Shown one piece after another: positions 26,241 to 38,300 of a stretch of DNA of 64,000 bases (the first letter of the stretch is position 1; every line of letters starts with the position of its first letter). Made by a program: the position numbers and the translations under genes. The notes under the pieces were generated by a model. That model ran no database searches. It was given only the letters and a program-made list of their open reading frames with translations, and had not been told where the DNA came from. Source of the stretch: Saururus chinensis (Eukaryota > Streptophyta > Magnoliopsida > Piperales > Saururaceae); NCBI GenBank assembly GCA_035235625.1, contig CP141142.1, positions 43,689,644 through 43,753,643 of the forward strand. The letters are read 5' to 3'.

Positions 26241-26582
26241 GTTTCTACCCAAGTGGCATTGTATGATTTCTGCCCAAGAGTGGCACTCACACTATAAGAC
26301 CCATTATGATAGGCAATTCTATGGCACTATAAGACCCATTATGGTGGGCAATTCTATGGTATTGTATGACCCCTTATGTGTGGGTGTATGTTTGCGCACT
26401 CAGGTAAGTAGTATCATGGACCTACTCTTACTTGTTTGATCATATGCCCCGTGAGCATAGGTGTGCCTTACCTTCGAAAAAGTCCATGGCGTCTAGTCAC
26501 TCCCCGGAGGTTAAGGTGATGCCCTAGTGACATTTTTTTTCATTCGACGTTGGAGTTTATTAGTTGTAATGAGATTCAGTGG

Positions 26583-26720
26583 TCGATAGTATGAGTACGA
26601 TTGTAAGAGTATGAGTATGAGTACGATTGTAAGAGTATGAGTATGAGCATGACTATAAGAGTATGAGTATGAGTAAGATTGTAAGCATATGATTCTGAGT
26701 AAGACTGTATGAGTAAGTTC
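26583..26720 (+). repeat. GTATGAGTACGATTGTAAG array in unit B
   Basis: Four or more units of about 27 bp with the pattern GTATGAGTATGAGTACGATT. Confidence 0.8.
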
Positions 26721-26856
26721 GTACGAGTAAGCATATGATTGTACGAGTGAGGTCGTACAAGTATGCGCATGTTTTATGAGTATGTGTACGATGGTACGAG
26801 TAAGTTTGTAAGACCCTGGATAAGGGTGTTTGTGTAAGTTTAATTTGATGGTATGA

Positions 26857-27025
26857 TTTTGGCATGATGGTGCATTTGGTATGATTTTGGCACAATGGTG
26901 CATTTGGTAAGATTTTGGCACAATGGTGCATTTGGTAAGATTTTGGTACAACGGTGCATTTGGTATGATTTTGGCACAATGGTGCATTTGGTATGATTTT
27001 AGCACGACAGTGCATTTGGTATGAT
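26857..27025 (+). repeat. 31-bp GGCACAATGGTGCATTTGG tandem array in unit B
   Basis: Six units of 31 bp, ATGATTTTGGCACAATGGTG plus CATTTGGT, nearly identical. It is the longest version of an array that has two or three units in D and G, so it expanded locally. Confidence 0.88.
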
Positions 27026-29339
27026 GTTAGCATGATAACATGCGTGTTTGTATGCGTATGAACATGATTATGATATGCATATTTGCCTCATGTTTGAGTT
27101 GCATGAACGCATCTATGTATGGATTTATTAAGTTCACTGTTTAGAACTCCTCTACTGGGTATTTTCCTACTGAGTATGAAAATACTCATTACCCTACTTT
27201 TTAGCCCCATTGTATGAGAGGTTTTTGCAGGTTTGTGAGGAGAACTCCTGGAGATGGACGCTCGTTTTCGAGGTGGTTTGATTCCCTTGGACTCAGGTAT
27301 ATCCTTGACTCATTGCGAGTTTTGTTTGTGCCACGATTTGTTGTATTGGGTGAGATGAGAAAAAAAAGATGTTTATATATTCTAGACTTTCATTTGGATT
27401 AGTCTGTGGACTATTATGAGACTTGCACTCAGGGATAGTTGGGAGAGATTTGTATTTAAAGTCTATGATCATAGCAATTTATTCGTATGGTTGTTTTTCG
27501 AGTAGCACCTGTGGATGTTTGGTTTAGTCGTACGATGTTTGATCGAATGAGTAAAAGTTTGTATGGGAAAAATAATGTGTTATGTTTTAAATTATAAAAT
27601 TGTTTTCACAAGTTTCGTATTTCCCAATTTATAGCAGTTATATTGCAAAAATTTTTCATGAATTTTGAGGAAAATGTATGAAAAATCACGGGCGTTACAC
27701 ATACATACCCTATGCAATTTAAGTTTCATGGTTCATTCACATTTTACATGAAGCAAGTATCAATATTCATATTCACCCTACATAATCAAGTGTATCGAAC
27801 CACATTTTATTCTACATGTTTAAGTGTAATTATCCTAAAAATATCATTGTCCCTACACAAACTATGTCAATGAGCATTATAATCTATATACATGCATAAA
27901 CAATCCGGTGAATGTTTCACAATAGAGAAAACAATCTTGTTTATCCTGACTGAAGCAACAATACGTATGCTGACCCTGAAAATTCTAACAAGGAAGTCTA
28001 AATTCCTAGAAAAGAAAACTAGAGCAATTTGGGTAAATCCCCAATGGGGAAAGTATACACTAGTAAGCCAGTGCACATTGACAAACAAGTCAGTCTAGAT
28101 TCTCATGTCCATAAAGACTCATCAATTTAATCATTATAGCATTTCACTATTCTCACCCGGGGAGGAAACTCATCCTCAAAGTAACTTAAAACCCCATCCA
28201 ATAGACGTAAAATTGATTCTATAAACCTCTAATGAGGCTAATCCAAAAAACTACAACATCTAATCGATTAATCATGGTTAAACACAAATGATATTTGCTT
28301 ACAAGTCATTCTCATAATACATGCGAGATGATACATGCATGAGAAATATTTAATGAATGTAAGCATAGGTAAACATATTCTAATCAGTCATAATATGCAT
28401 GAAACATGGTCCATTTAGCATTAGTAAATATATATATACGTGGTCGTGTTCATATTTGAGCTAAAACTTGTGGAACATGGTTCATATAGAATTAATGTGG
28501 CATGTGCAAGTATTCATAATTCATCATGGTCATAATCTACTGGAATCATGAAGTAAATATGAATAAATCTCACTTAAAGTTATGCATATACTCATTTATT
28601 CCATACTAGCTTAAGTAGATATCTTAGCATAATCACAACATATAACTTGTACATTTTAAGAAAAATAGCAAATATACTATAATCAATGTGAAAATTTATA
28701 GAGACCTACTTCATAGACTTAATTAACATATAAATAAATGTCATATAAAATAAGTACAAAAAATAATTTTTGTGATTTAATTAATGAGGATGTGAAGTTC
28801 TACTAGAATTGTCGACCTTCAAATTTACGACTATGCCATTGACTTATCGTGCTCTAAACAACTTGAAATTTTTACAGCATGCTCATAACACATATCAATC
28901 CATCATAAAAATAAGGAACCAAAAATTATATGTTTTCATACCGAAACAAGCTTCTAAACACGGAAACAGAGAGTTATTTTATTATACATTCTAAAAATAT
29001 AATAATTACATATTATTCTAAAAAAATTGAAAAATTAGGTATATAATGTAGACATGATAATCCAAATCAAAGAGCTATTTGGGCTATTTAAACGACCTGG
29101 TGGCTTGTTTGAATGGCTGCCCATTCAAATGGCCTATCATCTAGTTCGAACGACTTGTTGTTCGATCAACACATAGGTGATCGAACCATCAGGACAAAAC
29201 TGTCAAAATAGTTATCTTCTACCTCACAAAACCAAACCAAAATTCTTCTAAAAATCAATAAAAATTCCTAAAACTTCATGAAACTTCATATAATCATTAT
29301 CCAAGCCTGACGAGACTCCCTACTCTAAAGGTGGAAGGT

Positions 29340-30230
29340 TGGCGGCCTTGGTCAGCCCACTTTTTTGCTCGAGTAGCTGCCTTTTCAAGATATGTATAGG
29401 CAATGTCTGAGGTGATGTTCTAATTTTGTGCAAGACAAAAGGCAGGGGGTAGTTGTCAGTATAGCCTAGAGCGAAGGTGTGGGGTGGTAGGTTGGTAGCC
29501 GGTGGCTAACTTGAATGGCCTTTGGTTAGGGCACTCTTCTATAAATTATAGGATAATTGGGCAATGTCGATGAGATTTACCCAATTCTTCTAGTTGGCAC
29601 TGATGAAGTGGTATAGATATTCTTCAAATATAGCATTAACATGCTCTATTTGGCTGTCTATTTGCATATAAATGCTTCAAGAGAAACTCAACTTGGAACC
29701 AAGCAGTGTAAATAGTCCTGTCTAGAACAGGCTCATAAAGCGCCCATCTTGATCGCTCACAATTGTTTTGGGCACACACCAATACTTGACAATGTTCTTT
29801 AGAAAGAGGTGGGCAGATTCTTCAGCTGTACAATACTAGGGAGCCAACATGAAGGTGGCTTAGTTAGAGAAATAGTTGATGACCACTAAGATCAATCTGT
29901 ATCCGCCAACTGTAGGCAACACCAAGATGAATTTGAGGGAGACACTTTCCCAAGGTCCATATGGTACTAGCAATGGTTTAAGGAGGCCCCATGGTTTATT
30001 CCAATCCACTTTATCTTGTTGGCAGGTAAGACAAGTGTGAACATATGCCTTGATGTCATCGCCCATGAGAGGCAAGAAATATGTCCACTCCAGAAGGGCC
30101 ATTATGCGATAGATACCTGGATGGCAAGCCCAAGGAGTGTCATGACACTCATGGAGGAGTCCTTTCCATAAGTGTTCCACTTTTGAAACATAGATTTTTT
30201 GTCCCTTGGCCATCAACAACCCATTATCAA
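29340..30230 (-). pseudogene. Gypsy integrase remnant
   Basis: The minus strand shows the zinc-binding H...H...C..C region (HECHDTPWACHPG, then CLTCQQDK) and the start of the catalytic core (PWESVSLKFILVLP), typical of Ty3/Gypsy integrases. A further downstream stretch near 29340-29480 resembles the linker after the core. Broken. Confidence 0.85.
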
Positions 30231-30264
30231 ACCAAAATTTCCAAGTTTTGCCTTCTTTTACTTA

Positions 30265-30490
30265 CTAGAAGAGGGTGTACACAAAGGGATCTTTCTCCAT
30301 CACTACTTGAATGTGATGTTGTAGACCACTAGAGTAAGAACTTATGCTAGCAAGATGGATTGAAGTCAGTTCAATTAATTCAGCCTTCCGACTAAGTGCA
30401 TCAACAATGACATGGTTCTGCCCAGGTTTGTACTCCAATATGTAGTCAAATTCAGCCAAAAAATCTTGCCACATAGCCTATTTGAGAGAT
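30265..30490 (-). pseudogene. Gypsy RNase H remnant
   Basis: The minus strand encodes a fragment with YILEYKPGQNHVIVDALSRK, the well-known C-terminal end of Ty3/Gypsy RNase H, lying between reverse transcriptase and integrase as expected. Broken. Confidence 0.85.
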
Positions 30491-30699
30491 AGCTTGGGTT
30501 GAGACTGAAAGTAACTAGTCACAATGTTGTCTATTTTGATGACAAAGAAAGAACCCAATAACTAATGGCGCCAGGTGCACAGGCAATGGATTACCGTTGT
30601 CATTTTCTTCTCTTGTACAATGTAGCATCACTTTGATTCTTTGAGTTTGCAACTTTCAAAGGCAGCAGGGTGGTCTTCTTGTAAGAGAACGTCCCCGAT

Positions 30700-31457
30700 G
30701 GCATAATCAGAGGCATCCGTTAGAACTTTAAATGACTTGAGTAGTCCTAGAGCCGATGTACAAGTTCTTGTATGATCGCTACCTTAAGTTCAACGAAGGC
30801 TATTTGACAATGTTCTAACCTACACCAAGGTTGACCTTTCTCTAAAAAGTCGATTAAAGGGGCAACATTTTGAGAATACCCATAGATAAAACACATGTAG
30901 TAGTTTGAGAGACCCAAGAAAGCCCGCAACTATTTGACTTTGGTGGGGGTTAGCCAATCATCAATAGCATGGACCTTATCTTGATCCATTCAAACTCATC
31001 CACCACCAATGTGATGCCCTAAAAAGAGGATTTCCTATTATGCAAAGGAGCACTTCTCGAACTTGACATACAATTGGTTCTTCCATAGGACATCGAACAC
31101 AGTTTTTTTGGCAAGTGTATTGCTATAAACCATAATGTCATCAAGATAGATAACAACAAAGTGATGAAAGAAGCCATAGAAAATGTTGTTCATGAGTGTG
31201 TAGAAGGTGGTCGGGGCATTGGTAAAACTGAAAGGCATGACCAATAACTTGAAGGCACCATAGTGAGTAATGCAAGTAGTCTTGACTTCGTCACCATGGA
31301 TAGTCCACACTTGGTAGTTACTTGACTGGAGATCCAATTTAGAGAAGCAGTGAGCACTGCCAAGTTGGTAAACAAGATTCGTGATCAGCAGGAGGGGATA
31401 TTTGTTCTTCATTGTCAGTTTGTTTATGCACAACAATCGATGCAAAGCCCCCATCAT
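30700..31457 (-). pseudogene. Gypsy reverse transcriptase remnant
   Basis: The minus strand shows the FSKLDLQSS and YLDDIMVYSN motifs (the latter the catalytic YxDD box) and the thumb/connection block FLGLSNYY with APLIDFLEKG. Broken. Confidence 0.88.
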
Positions 31458-31529
31458 GTTTCTTTTTTAACAAAACCTAAGCCTCAAAGGAGGATTTGGA
31501 GGAGCGGATGAAACCTGTTTCAAGTAATT

Positions 31530-33300
31530 CATCAAGCTACCTTTGCAATTCTGCAAGTTTTGGTGGGTGCCATCCGGTAGAGTGCACTGACTAGTGGTTT
31601 TGCACTAGGCTCCAATTTAATTTGGTGGTTAACGGTTCTCCGCAAAGGGAGGCACTTTGGTAAGGCTATGGGCATTATATTAGTATAGTTAGTTAGGATA
31701 GCTTGAACTTCTTTCAGCATGGGTTGATCCCCATGTAGTTGGTTTATCATGTGGAGGGCCACAAGGTATGTTAGATCACCTTTCTTCAACCCGTTGTCTA
31801 GTTGGAGTATAGATAAATGTGTGGTTTCAATCCTCCTATTTTGAATAGTTGTCACCATGCAGGGATTTATGGTTTCAAACATGCATATTGAACTTAGATG
31901 TGACATCGAAACAATATTCGCTTTATGCAAGAATTCTATGAGATTTGTTGTGTTGGACCAATTGTCAATCCGAATGGGAACATCCTTGGCTAACTCGGTG
32001 ATAGGCTGAGCTTTGGAATTCACCGCCTTCATTCAACTTGAATATTTAACGAGCCTTAGCACTATGCATCATACTTCATTGTCTAAGATAAAGGTATAAG
32101 TGGCTCCCATGTCTACCATTGCTCTTGTTGGGATGTCATTCAAGGAGATCTCAATGTACATCAGACCCTTTGCTCAAAATGAGTATTTTTTTTAGTACCC
32201 TCAATGGTATTGAGTAATATTAATGCTCCCATCTTAGGTACTTCTTCTTTGTCACTAAAGGCTTCATCATTTCCCTCAAGCCGGGTTGACTCCCTTGCAA
32301 CGAGGGCATTGAGTGCTTTATTTTGTGGGCATTGCCAAGTAAGATGGGGTCATACACATAGTAAGCATGATAATAGGCCCCTTGGATCGATTAATGTGGC
32401 AGATGTAAAACTATCGACTTTTGTTCCAAAGTCTTTGTTAAAAGGTTTCCTTTCCCAACTTTGCCCATTCATTTGTCTTGGGCCTCAATAGGGTTGTTTT
32501 GATCCCGTTGACCTACCTTAGTCCTTCTAAAAATATCTCGGTTTCATTTTGTTGTCATGGGTGGTAAAATCAATGAGGTGTTTGACCTATATAATAGTTG
32601 CAGATAAGTCACACACTTTTTCGCTGATTAAGCTCTTTTGGGCCCATGGGTTGAGGCCTTCGTGGAAGTAGAATAACTTATCATTTTTAGCTATATCTCG
32701 AATGTCCAACATCAAGCCTGAAAATTGTTTGGCATATTCTGAATGGTTCATGTTTGTTGGAGGCGATGAAGTTTCCTCTGGGCAATGAATTCCACATTCT
32801 TTAGCAAAAATTGGGTCTTCAATCAACCCTTCAAGTCTTCCCAAGTGTTCACTTTGAGACGACTATTCAATTTTTTTTTGTACTTCATCCTCCACCAAAG
32901 CTTGACATCGCCAGATAAGTACACGATAGCTATTGTAACCTTATTTTTTTCAAATTCTCAGTGGCCCAAAATTATTGTTCCATGTCAAACAAAAAATTTT
33001 CCAATTCTTTGGCATCTCGCTTTTGGCACTTTGGGGCACTTGATGGGGCCAACAGGCTCTTGTTGAGTCGTTGTACAGAGGAGAAGGCTTAATTGTGCAG
33101 CCATGTTTTACACTTCCTCTTGCAATTTTTCAACTTTCACTTGCGATTCTTCAATCAACATGTAGTTTTCTATATTGACATAGCGATTTTGCGATCGTGT
33201 CTCGTGGTTCCGCTTCTCTACTTTTTCGAGAGACTTCACTTTCTCTTCCAATGTAGAAAACCCATTAACCAAGGGGGCAACTTGCTCCTCCAAGGCTTTA
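31530..33300 (-). pseudogene. Gypsy gag and protease region remnant
   Basis: The minus strand has a gag-like stretch around 32587-33300: a coiled segment with LEEKVKSLEKVEKRN, then FSGLMLDIRDIAKNDKLFYF and the GLNPWAQ block seen in plant Gypsy capsid regions. A cysteine-rich zinc-knuckle-like patch lies near 32300-32370. The spacer leading to reverse transcriptase follows (31532-32032). Broken. Confidence 0.7.
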
Positions 33301-33904
33301 GCGTAGTCTTGCTATTTGGATATTTTTTTATGTCGTGGGTTTGAGGCTATATGTTCGACTTCACTAGCTTCGCTTGCCACATACTTTGGCATCGTAAGTG
33401 GAGGCTCGACAGACGATCTTTTCTTTAGCTCTCATACCAACTGTCACAAATGTGCCTATTGGACAGCCAATCGTGCGATGCTTGTAGGCTTGAACCCAAC
33501 AAGCAAGCCTTTGTTTGGGACAATCAACTTACCTTGTACATATGTATTGCACAAATCACTTGTGGGCGCTCATGTGAAACAAAAGATAAGGGCAAAATAG
33601 TCACATTGAAAGGAAACAAATGAACATAAGCACATAATCTAGTTGCATTCACTATCAACGTGTTTATAAATAATGGTGCAATAACAATATAGCCAACAAC
33701 ACTAACAACTCACTCCCCCATATATAGCATAAAAGATTTATTGCATGTGGTTGGAGTGGCAGCCAAAGTGGTTGTACCGTCATGGTAGCACATTTAAACA
33801 TAAACAAAAGAAATACAAGAAAATAAAGAAAAGTACATATAAGTAAAGCAAATGGGGGATTAGTAGGGTACCCAAAACACAGTCTTTGACATGTTGCTGT
33901 CGTC

Positions 33905-34055
33905 ATTGCCATCACTACCATCACTGCCGCCACTTCCACCACTATTATCATACCACCATTGTCACCGCCACAACTACCACTACCACTGTCGCCACTACCA
34001 CTTCCACTACCATAGCAAACTCCACTACTACTACCACTATTAGTAGATTTAAGTT
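33905..34055. repeat. CCACTA/CCACYR simple-sequence tract
   Basis: Imperfect trinucleotide-phased repeats of CCACTA, CCACCA and ACTACT. The remaining sequence to about 34950 is AT-rich, with no gene or element end recognised. Confidence 0.75.
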
Positions 34056-34950
34056 TTAAATTTCAATGACATCATTGGTGCAACCCAACAATGGATATTT
34101 TTAGGAATCTCCTAGTTTCTCTTTTACCCAGATTCACTTTCTCTTTCTCTTTCCATTTTTCTCGGTTTACACCAAACCAAACAGACTTTTAGTATCTTTT
34201 AAGACCTTATTTACTCATATGTCATTAATATTCATAAAATAACAACATCACCTCTAGGATTACTCTTCACAAACTAGATTTAGATTTATGGTTATCATTT
34301 TTTTTTAAAAAAGGTCGCAGCCAAGACCCGACTGACCTAGCTTGGTCTTGGCCAGAATGTGATCCATGTTTAGTTGAGGCCGACCGCCGACCAAGCCAAC
34401 TGTCGGGATTGTAGAAAAAGAGAAAGAAGGAAGGGCGGGGTATGAAATGTGTTTGAAATTTTAAAGTGAAGCGAGAGTTACTTTGTCCTTTATTGATGTG
34501 AGAGTTTATGTATGTATAGTATAGCTAGCAAGGCTTTTATTTATAGAAACTTTATTTTTGAGTTGGAAAGTAATTTTTATACTTTCTGTCGAATAAAACC
34601 TTACACTAGATTTTGATTGGAAGGAGAAAAATAAGTCATGTAAAACCCACTTTTTTTTTCCCCAACCAAACATAATGCTCCCTCAACATTAATAGCACCA
34701 TTTAGTTTTTCAAAATAAGCTATTAATATAAGGCATATGGAGTATTAAGATTTTCTTGAACGATGTCTAGGTTACTAACATCCTTAGTAAAACCCCTTTT
34801 AAACGAAAGTAAAATGATATTTTTACTTTATATTTTTATACCAAAAGCCTATTGTAACCCATGTTGGATGCGAAAAAAGTGAAATTTGATGATGAGAAAT
34901 CTCCCACCTCCAATTTTAGCCAGCCTAACCCATAACTTGGTGGATGTTCA
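34056..34950. other. Intergenic stretch upstream of the PIAL-like gene
   Basis: No gene seen. It contains a short GC-richer block (34315-34400) and long T and A runs. It probably includes distal promoter sequence for the downstream gene together with degraded repeat DNA. Confidence 0.4.
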
Positions 34951-34959
34951 CCGTTTATG

Positions 34960-34967
34960 TATAAATA
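34960..34967 (+). promoter_or_regulatory. Candidate TATA box of the PIAL-like gene
   Basis: TATAAATA followed by GGG, 371 bp before the chosen start codon. It would give a 5' leader of roughly 340 nt that includes the 61-bp tandem repeat. It is the best match in the 400 bp upstream; transcription start not verified. Confidence 0.4.
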
Positions 34968-35126
34968 GGGTGGGGTAGACTGGCTAAGACCTGGGGTGGC
35001 AGACTGATCATCGTGTATAACTCACGTTATGAAGTAGACTTTTGGTACGAGAAAAGTGTAGAAATATCAACTTTCTAAACGAAAAAGCCATTCTAAAATT
35101 TGAATATTTAAAACAAGTCTAACATG

Positions 35127-35248
35127 GGCTTTATTGAGGTAGTTATTAATGGGCTTTCCTTATTGAGCGTAAAGCCAGACCAAACGTGGCTTTATTGAGG
35201 TAGTTATTAATGGGCTTTCCTTATTGAGCGTAAAGCCAGACCAAACGT
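35127..35248 (+). repeat. Exact two-copy 61-bp tandem duplication before the PIAL-like gene
   Basis: GGCTTTATTGAGGTAG... repeats at 35127 and 35188 with no difference seen, each copy ending CCAGACCAAACGT. It lies 83-204 bp before the start codon, probably in the 5' leader. Perfect identity points to a recent duplication. Confidence 0.92.
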
Positions 35249-35330
35249 CCAGAAAAGCCCAAAAGCTCTTTTCGGGAGCGTTTTCAGAGTAGGCTACTCA
35301 CCGTCTATTCGATTTTTGTCACTGCGCGAA

Positions 35331-38300
35331 ATGCCCGGCCTACCAAACCGCAGTGTGTGTGAGCCGGCGAGGAGCTACTCGCAGCGGCCGGCAATGGCGA
35401 CCGTTGCTGGTGTCAGCATGCCGGTTCGGCTGCCTTCGGAGCCGGTAACGGTGGCGTCTGGTGGCGGGACAGCTGTTGCAGGAACCGGAAGTTCGGCCCG
35501 CTTAGCCACCGTGCTCGAGCGTATCCGGACGTCCATGCACCGCTCTGATACTAGAGAACTCTTCTCTCTCTGCGTCTCTCTTGCCAGGTTCGACTCTGCT
35601 ATTCTGGCCTGAAAATGGGGAGTTTCTTTTTTAGGCTTCTGATATTTCATTCTATAGCGACATTTAGTTGCCTATAAGTTGTACATTAGGTTGTCGGGTG
35701 AAAAATGGTCGATTTCCTTCTGATGTAGGAAACTTGGGCAATGGTGCTTTCCGCACCTGTTAGCTTTCTTTTAAGGGGGGAAAGTTTCTTGATTTATTTT
35801 TAGGGCCTTCGTTGATTGCTGCATCGTTATGCTGTTGATTGTTTTGCTTTTACGAGTGCAGAGGTGTAGATTATGCAGTTACACACAATGAGATCCCTGA
35901 AGTTTCCAAAGACTTGCCTGCGCTAGTAAAACAGGTAGTGCTTATCAAATTTTGGTTAATGAGCCAACATCTACTTAATGGCTCCAAATGTTTGGGATAT
36001 AAGTTGGAGTTACCTTAGCTTCATTAGCAAAGATGAAATGCTATTGTTTGAGATATACCTGCTGAGATATATCTATCTTTTAGAAAGATGAATTAGCTGT
36101 GACCTTATCTTCTTTTGTCCTTAAGAAAATAATATTTCCCTTCAATCCAGAAGATGAGAAAATTCTCTTTAAGTCTTCCAAATTGTTCTCCGGTTATAAA
36201 AAGTGGTCAACATCAGTAAGTAAAGTAATTTTTTTTGTTGAAGTATCAGTAATTAGAGTTTTCTTATTTAGTTATTCGAGGTGGTCATTAATGGAGCTCT
36301 GAGTCTCTTTCTATTTTATGATGATAGTAAAAAGGTATTGTTTTTATGGCTTGGCAACAAGAAACACTTGTGTTATATCTCATTTGTTCATGCATGTTTG
36401 GGTATTCAGCCACGTAAGTGAATTTTTCTTGGTCCACCTGTTGTATTTCGGTATGAAAACTGGACATTAACTCATTTTTCCGCAATATGAACTCGTTTAA
36501 TTGTAGCTTAGTTGGCTGCTTTCAAGTGAGAGAATACCATCACTTGCTTAGACGTGATTGATTTGTTCAAAAACCATATAGGTAGTCTTATCTGTATTAT
36601 TGGTGCAAGCATGTGGCATGTGAAATCCATCTGATGGTATGTCTGGACTTGAGAGTAGATAATTAAAGTTGTACTTTGAGAAGCAATTTGCTGACCATTT
36701 TATGTGTGTGTGACAGTTTGTACATAGATCAGAGTAATTTGATGTAATTCAAATCCTATAATATCTGGTGAAAAGTTCTTGGCATTTGTCGTTCTTGCTA
36801 TGCACATCTGAGGTATCTTCTTTGATGCATGCTTAATTCTTAAACTCATTGTCATTTCAATGTATCATTCTCTAGGTGTATCAGTGGAAGAATGATCACT
36901 TCCTGCTTTCAGCTATTATGATGCTGATAAATTCTATTAAGGTATTTTCTTTTGAATTTGTTTTTTCAACATTTTAACTTTTGAAAGTGAAAAGTAGCGT
37001 GAATTACCAAGTAGAAGACTCTGTAAGTTTTGTTATTATACTCAATCTTGCATACGGAGAAGCCCAGCCGAAGATATGTGTATGTCCATTAGTAGTGAAT
37101 TTAAATAAATTAGTTGAGATCTATGTGTCAATTCTATCATAAAATTAAGGTGAGAAAGGCTTATATATCTTTGAATCAGCCATGTAAGAAATTGGCCCAG
37201 TGATATGCTAGGATAGGTAGTGCCTTGGTAATTGCGGTTCATGATTGGCTTAATCTTGCTGTGCTTTTTTTTCAATATTTTTTTATCGGTGTGGGTTTGG
37301 GTCAAGGGCAGCATCTTAATATAGAAATGTTAAAAGTTTATGGTTGTGAACCGTCATATGTTTAGAGCACATGCTGCAGGCTAAGTATTTTTGAAAGAGG
37401 AAATTCCTATTTCTACTACCCATCTTAACAAATATGTACTGATGGATGTAGTTGGATGCTGGATCCAAATATTAGGTTCACAGTCACATAATTGTATTCC
37501 TGAAAGTTTGACTTTTACTCATTATTTTCTTGGCTATTGGTTTTTATAGGGTTTTTGCAATACTAACAAGGTGTGAGAAAATTATATGTTTGGATGTGAT
37601 GGTGTTTTGGTATATGAAATGCCTCTTATACGTGCTTCTATACCAATGACTGTCCTGCAGCAAAAATCCTTACATACATTTGTATTCTTTGAATGTTTTA
37701 ACCTTCTTTGTAGAATGCTTCTGGGCATGGGTGGTTTCATGATGTGGATATTGGTGAATTCAATGTACTTGCAAATGAGGTTCGTAGACAATTTCATAAT
37801 TTTTTTAGTACTTATAACTTGGTTTCTTTTGATAGAAATCATATTCTTTGTCAAGGTATCAAGTGCATTTTCCAATGAAGTAAGCTCTACTTCTGAGCCG
37901 ACTGCTGCATTTGATGTAGTATCACAAATCATGCCAAGGTATGTTCTAACAAATTATGTTTTAATATTTGATGGCGTTTCCTCTGTATCTTTTACTGATG
38001 TTTTCTTGAGGGTAATCCTTTTTGTGATATTTGTGTTAGTAATTCTTTCTCTTTCTGCTGGTGCTGTACAATACCATGTGAGGGCTAATTCGAATTCTGT
38101 CGAAATGAGTTTCCTGAAGTTTGCCTTCATAAGTGTTGGAATCTTGCCCATTGATAGCCATATGAACCCATCATGATTGAATTAATTTCTGAATTGTACA
38201 AGGCAAAATCTACCACAATTTTATGGATTTTTTTGTTTTGAGTGATCATTTTGGTGCAATGGGAAGGGAAACTGATTATAGTCCCTCTTGAAAAGCTGGA

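Larger units (their letters stand above)
4873..27699 (+). mobile_element. Giant LTR unit B, split by units C and E
   Basis: Begins TGTAAGGTCCCTGA at 4873 and ends CACGGGCGTTACA at 27699. CATAC stands on both sides (4868-4872 and 27700-27704), a 5-bp target duplication. Its own sequence is 4873-6989, 16491-16907 and 25701-27699, about 4.5 kb once nested units are set aside. It has the 5' module shared with A and G, the TATA-like TATTTATA near 4987, the GCTAGTGATGGCTAGC array and the densest 31-bp array of any copy. No coding domain or paired LTR is visible, so it reads as a solo LTR. Family ends suggest Ty3/Gypsy; the lineage is not determined. Confidence 0.85.
4268..29080 (-). mobile_element. 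Old LTR J (second LTR family, reverse strand), split by unit B
   Basis: The pieces are 4268-4872 and 27700-about 29080. Read on the minus strand, 28640-29075 aligns by eye with 48380-48830 of the solo LTR at 47333-50052, sharing the words TGTACAAGTTA, ATTATCATGTCTA and CTGTTTCCGTGTTTAGAA. The end at 4268, TGTCACACCCTACC, resembles the complement of that LTR's end. The right limit is uncertain: homology fades near 29080, before the Gypsy element, and an undamaged 5' end was not found. It is AT-rich and diverged, so it looks older than everything nested in it. Confidence 0.55.
29290..33950 (-). mobile_element. Decayed Ty3/Gypsy element (chromovirus-like), reverse strand
   Basis: On the minus strand, from high to low coordinates, the order is gag-like, protease region, reverse transcriptase, RNase H and integrase, the Ty3/Gypsy order. 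A primer-binding site complementary to initiator Met-tRNA (TTGGTATGAGAGC on the minus strand, near 33430-33446) follows an LTR end TTTGTGACA, so an LTR begins there and runs rightward toward about 33950. A matching 3' LTR was not found on the left. The reading frames are broken many times; this is a fossil. Its AT-rich flanks and heavy decay suggest an old insertion. Confidence 0.85.

Noticed and set aside
4873-27699. Reading the giant units as large DNA transposons because their ends are inverted repeats
   Set aside because: The 5-bp target duplications, TG...CA termini and the related LTR beside a polypurine tract at 46160 fit LTRs better; no transposase is seen. It remains open until paired copies are searched for.
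37586-38176. A 196-codon ORF in the host gene region
   Set aside because: It runs through exons 4 and 5 and their introns. The real coding parts are 37714-37779 and 37856-37938, in agreement with PIAL proteins and splice sites.
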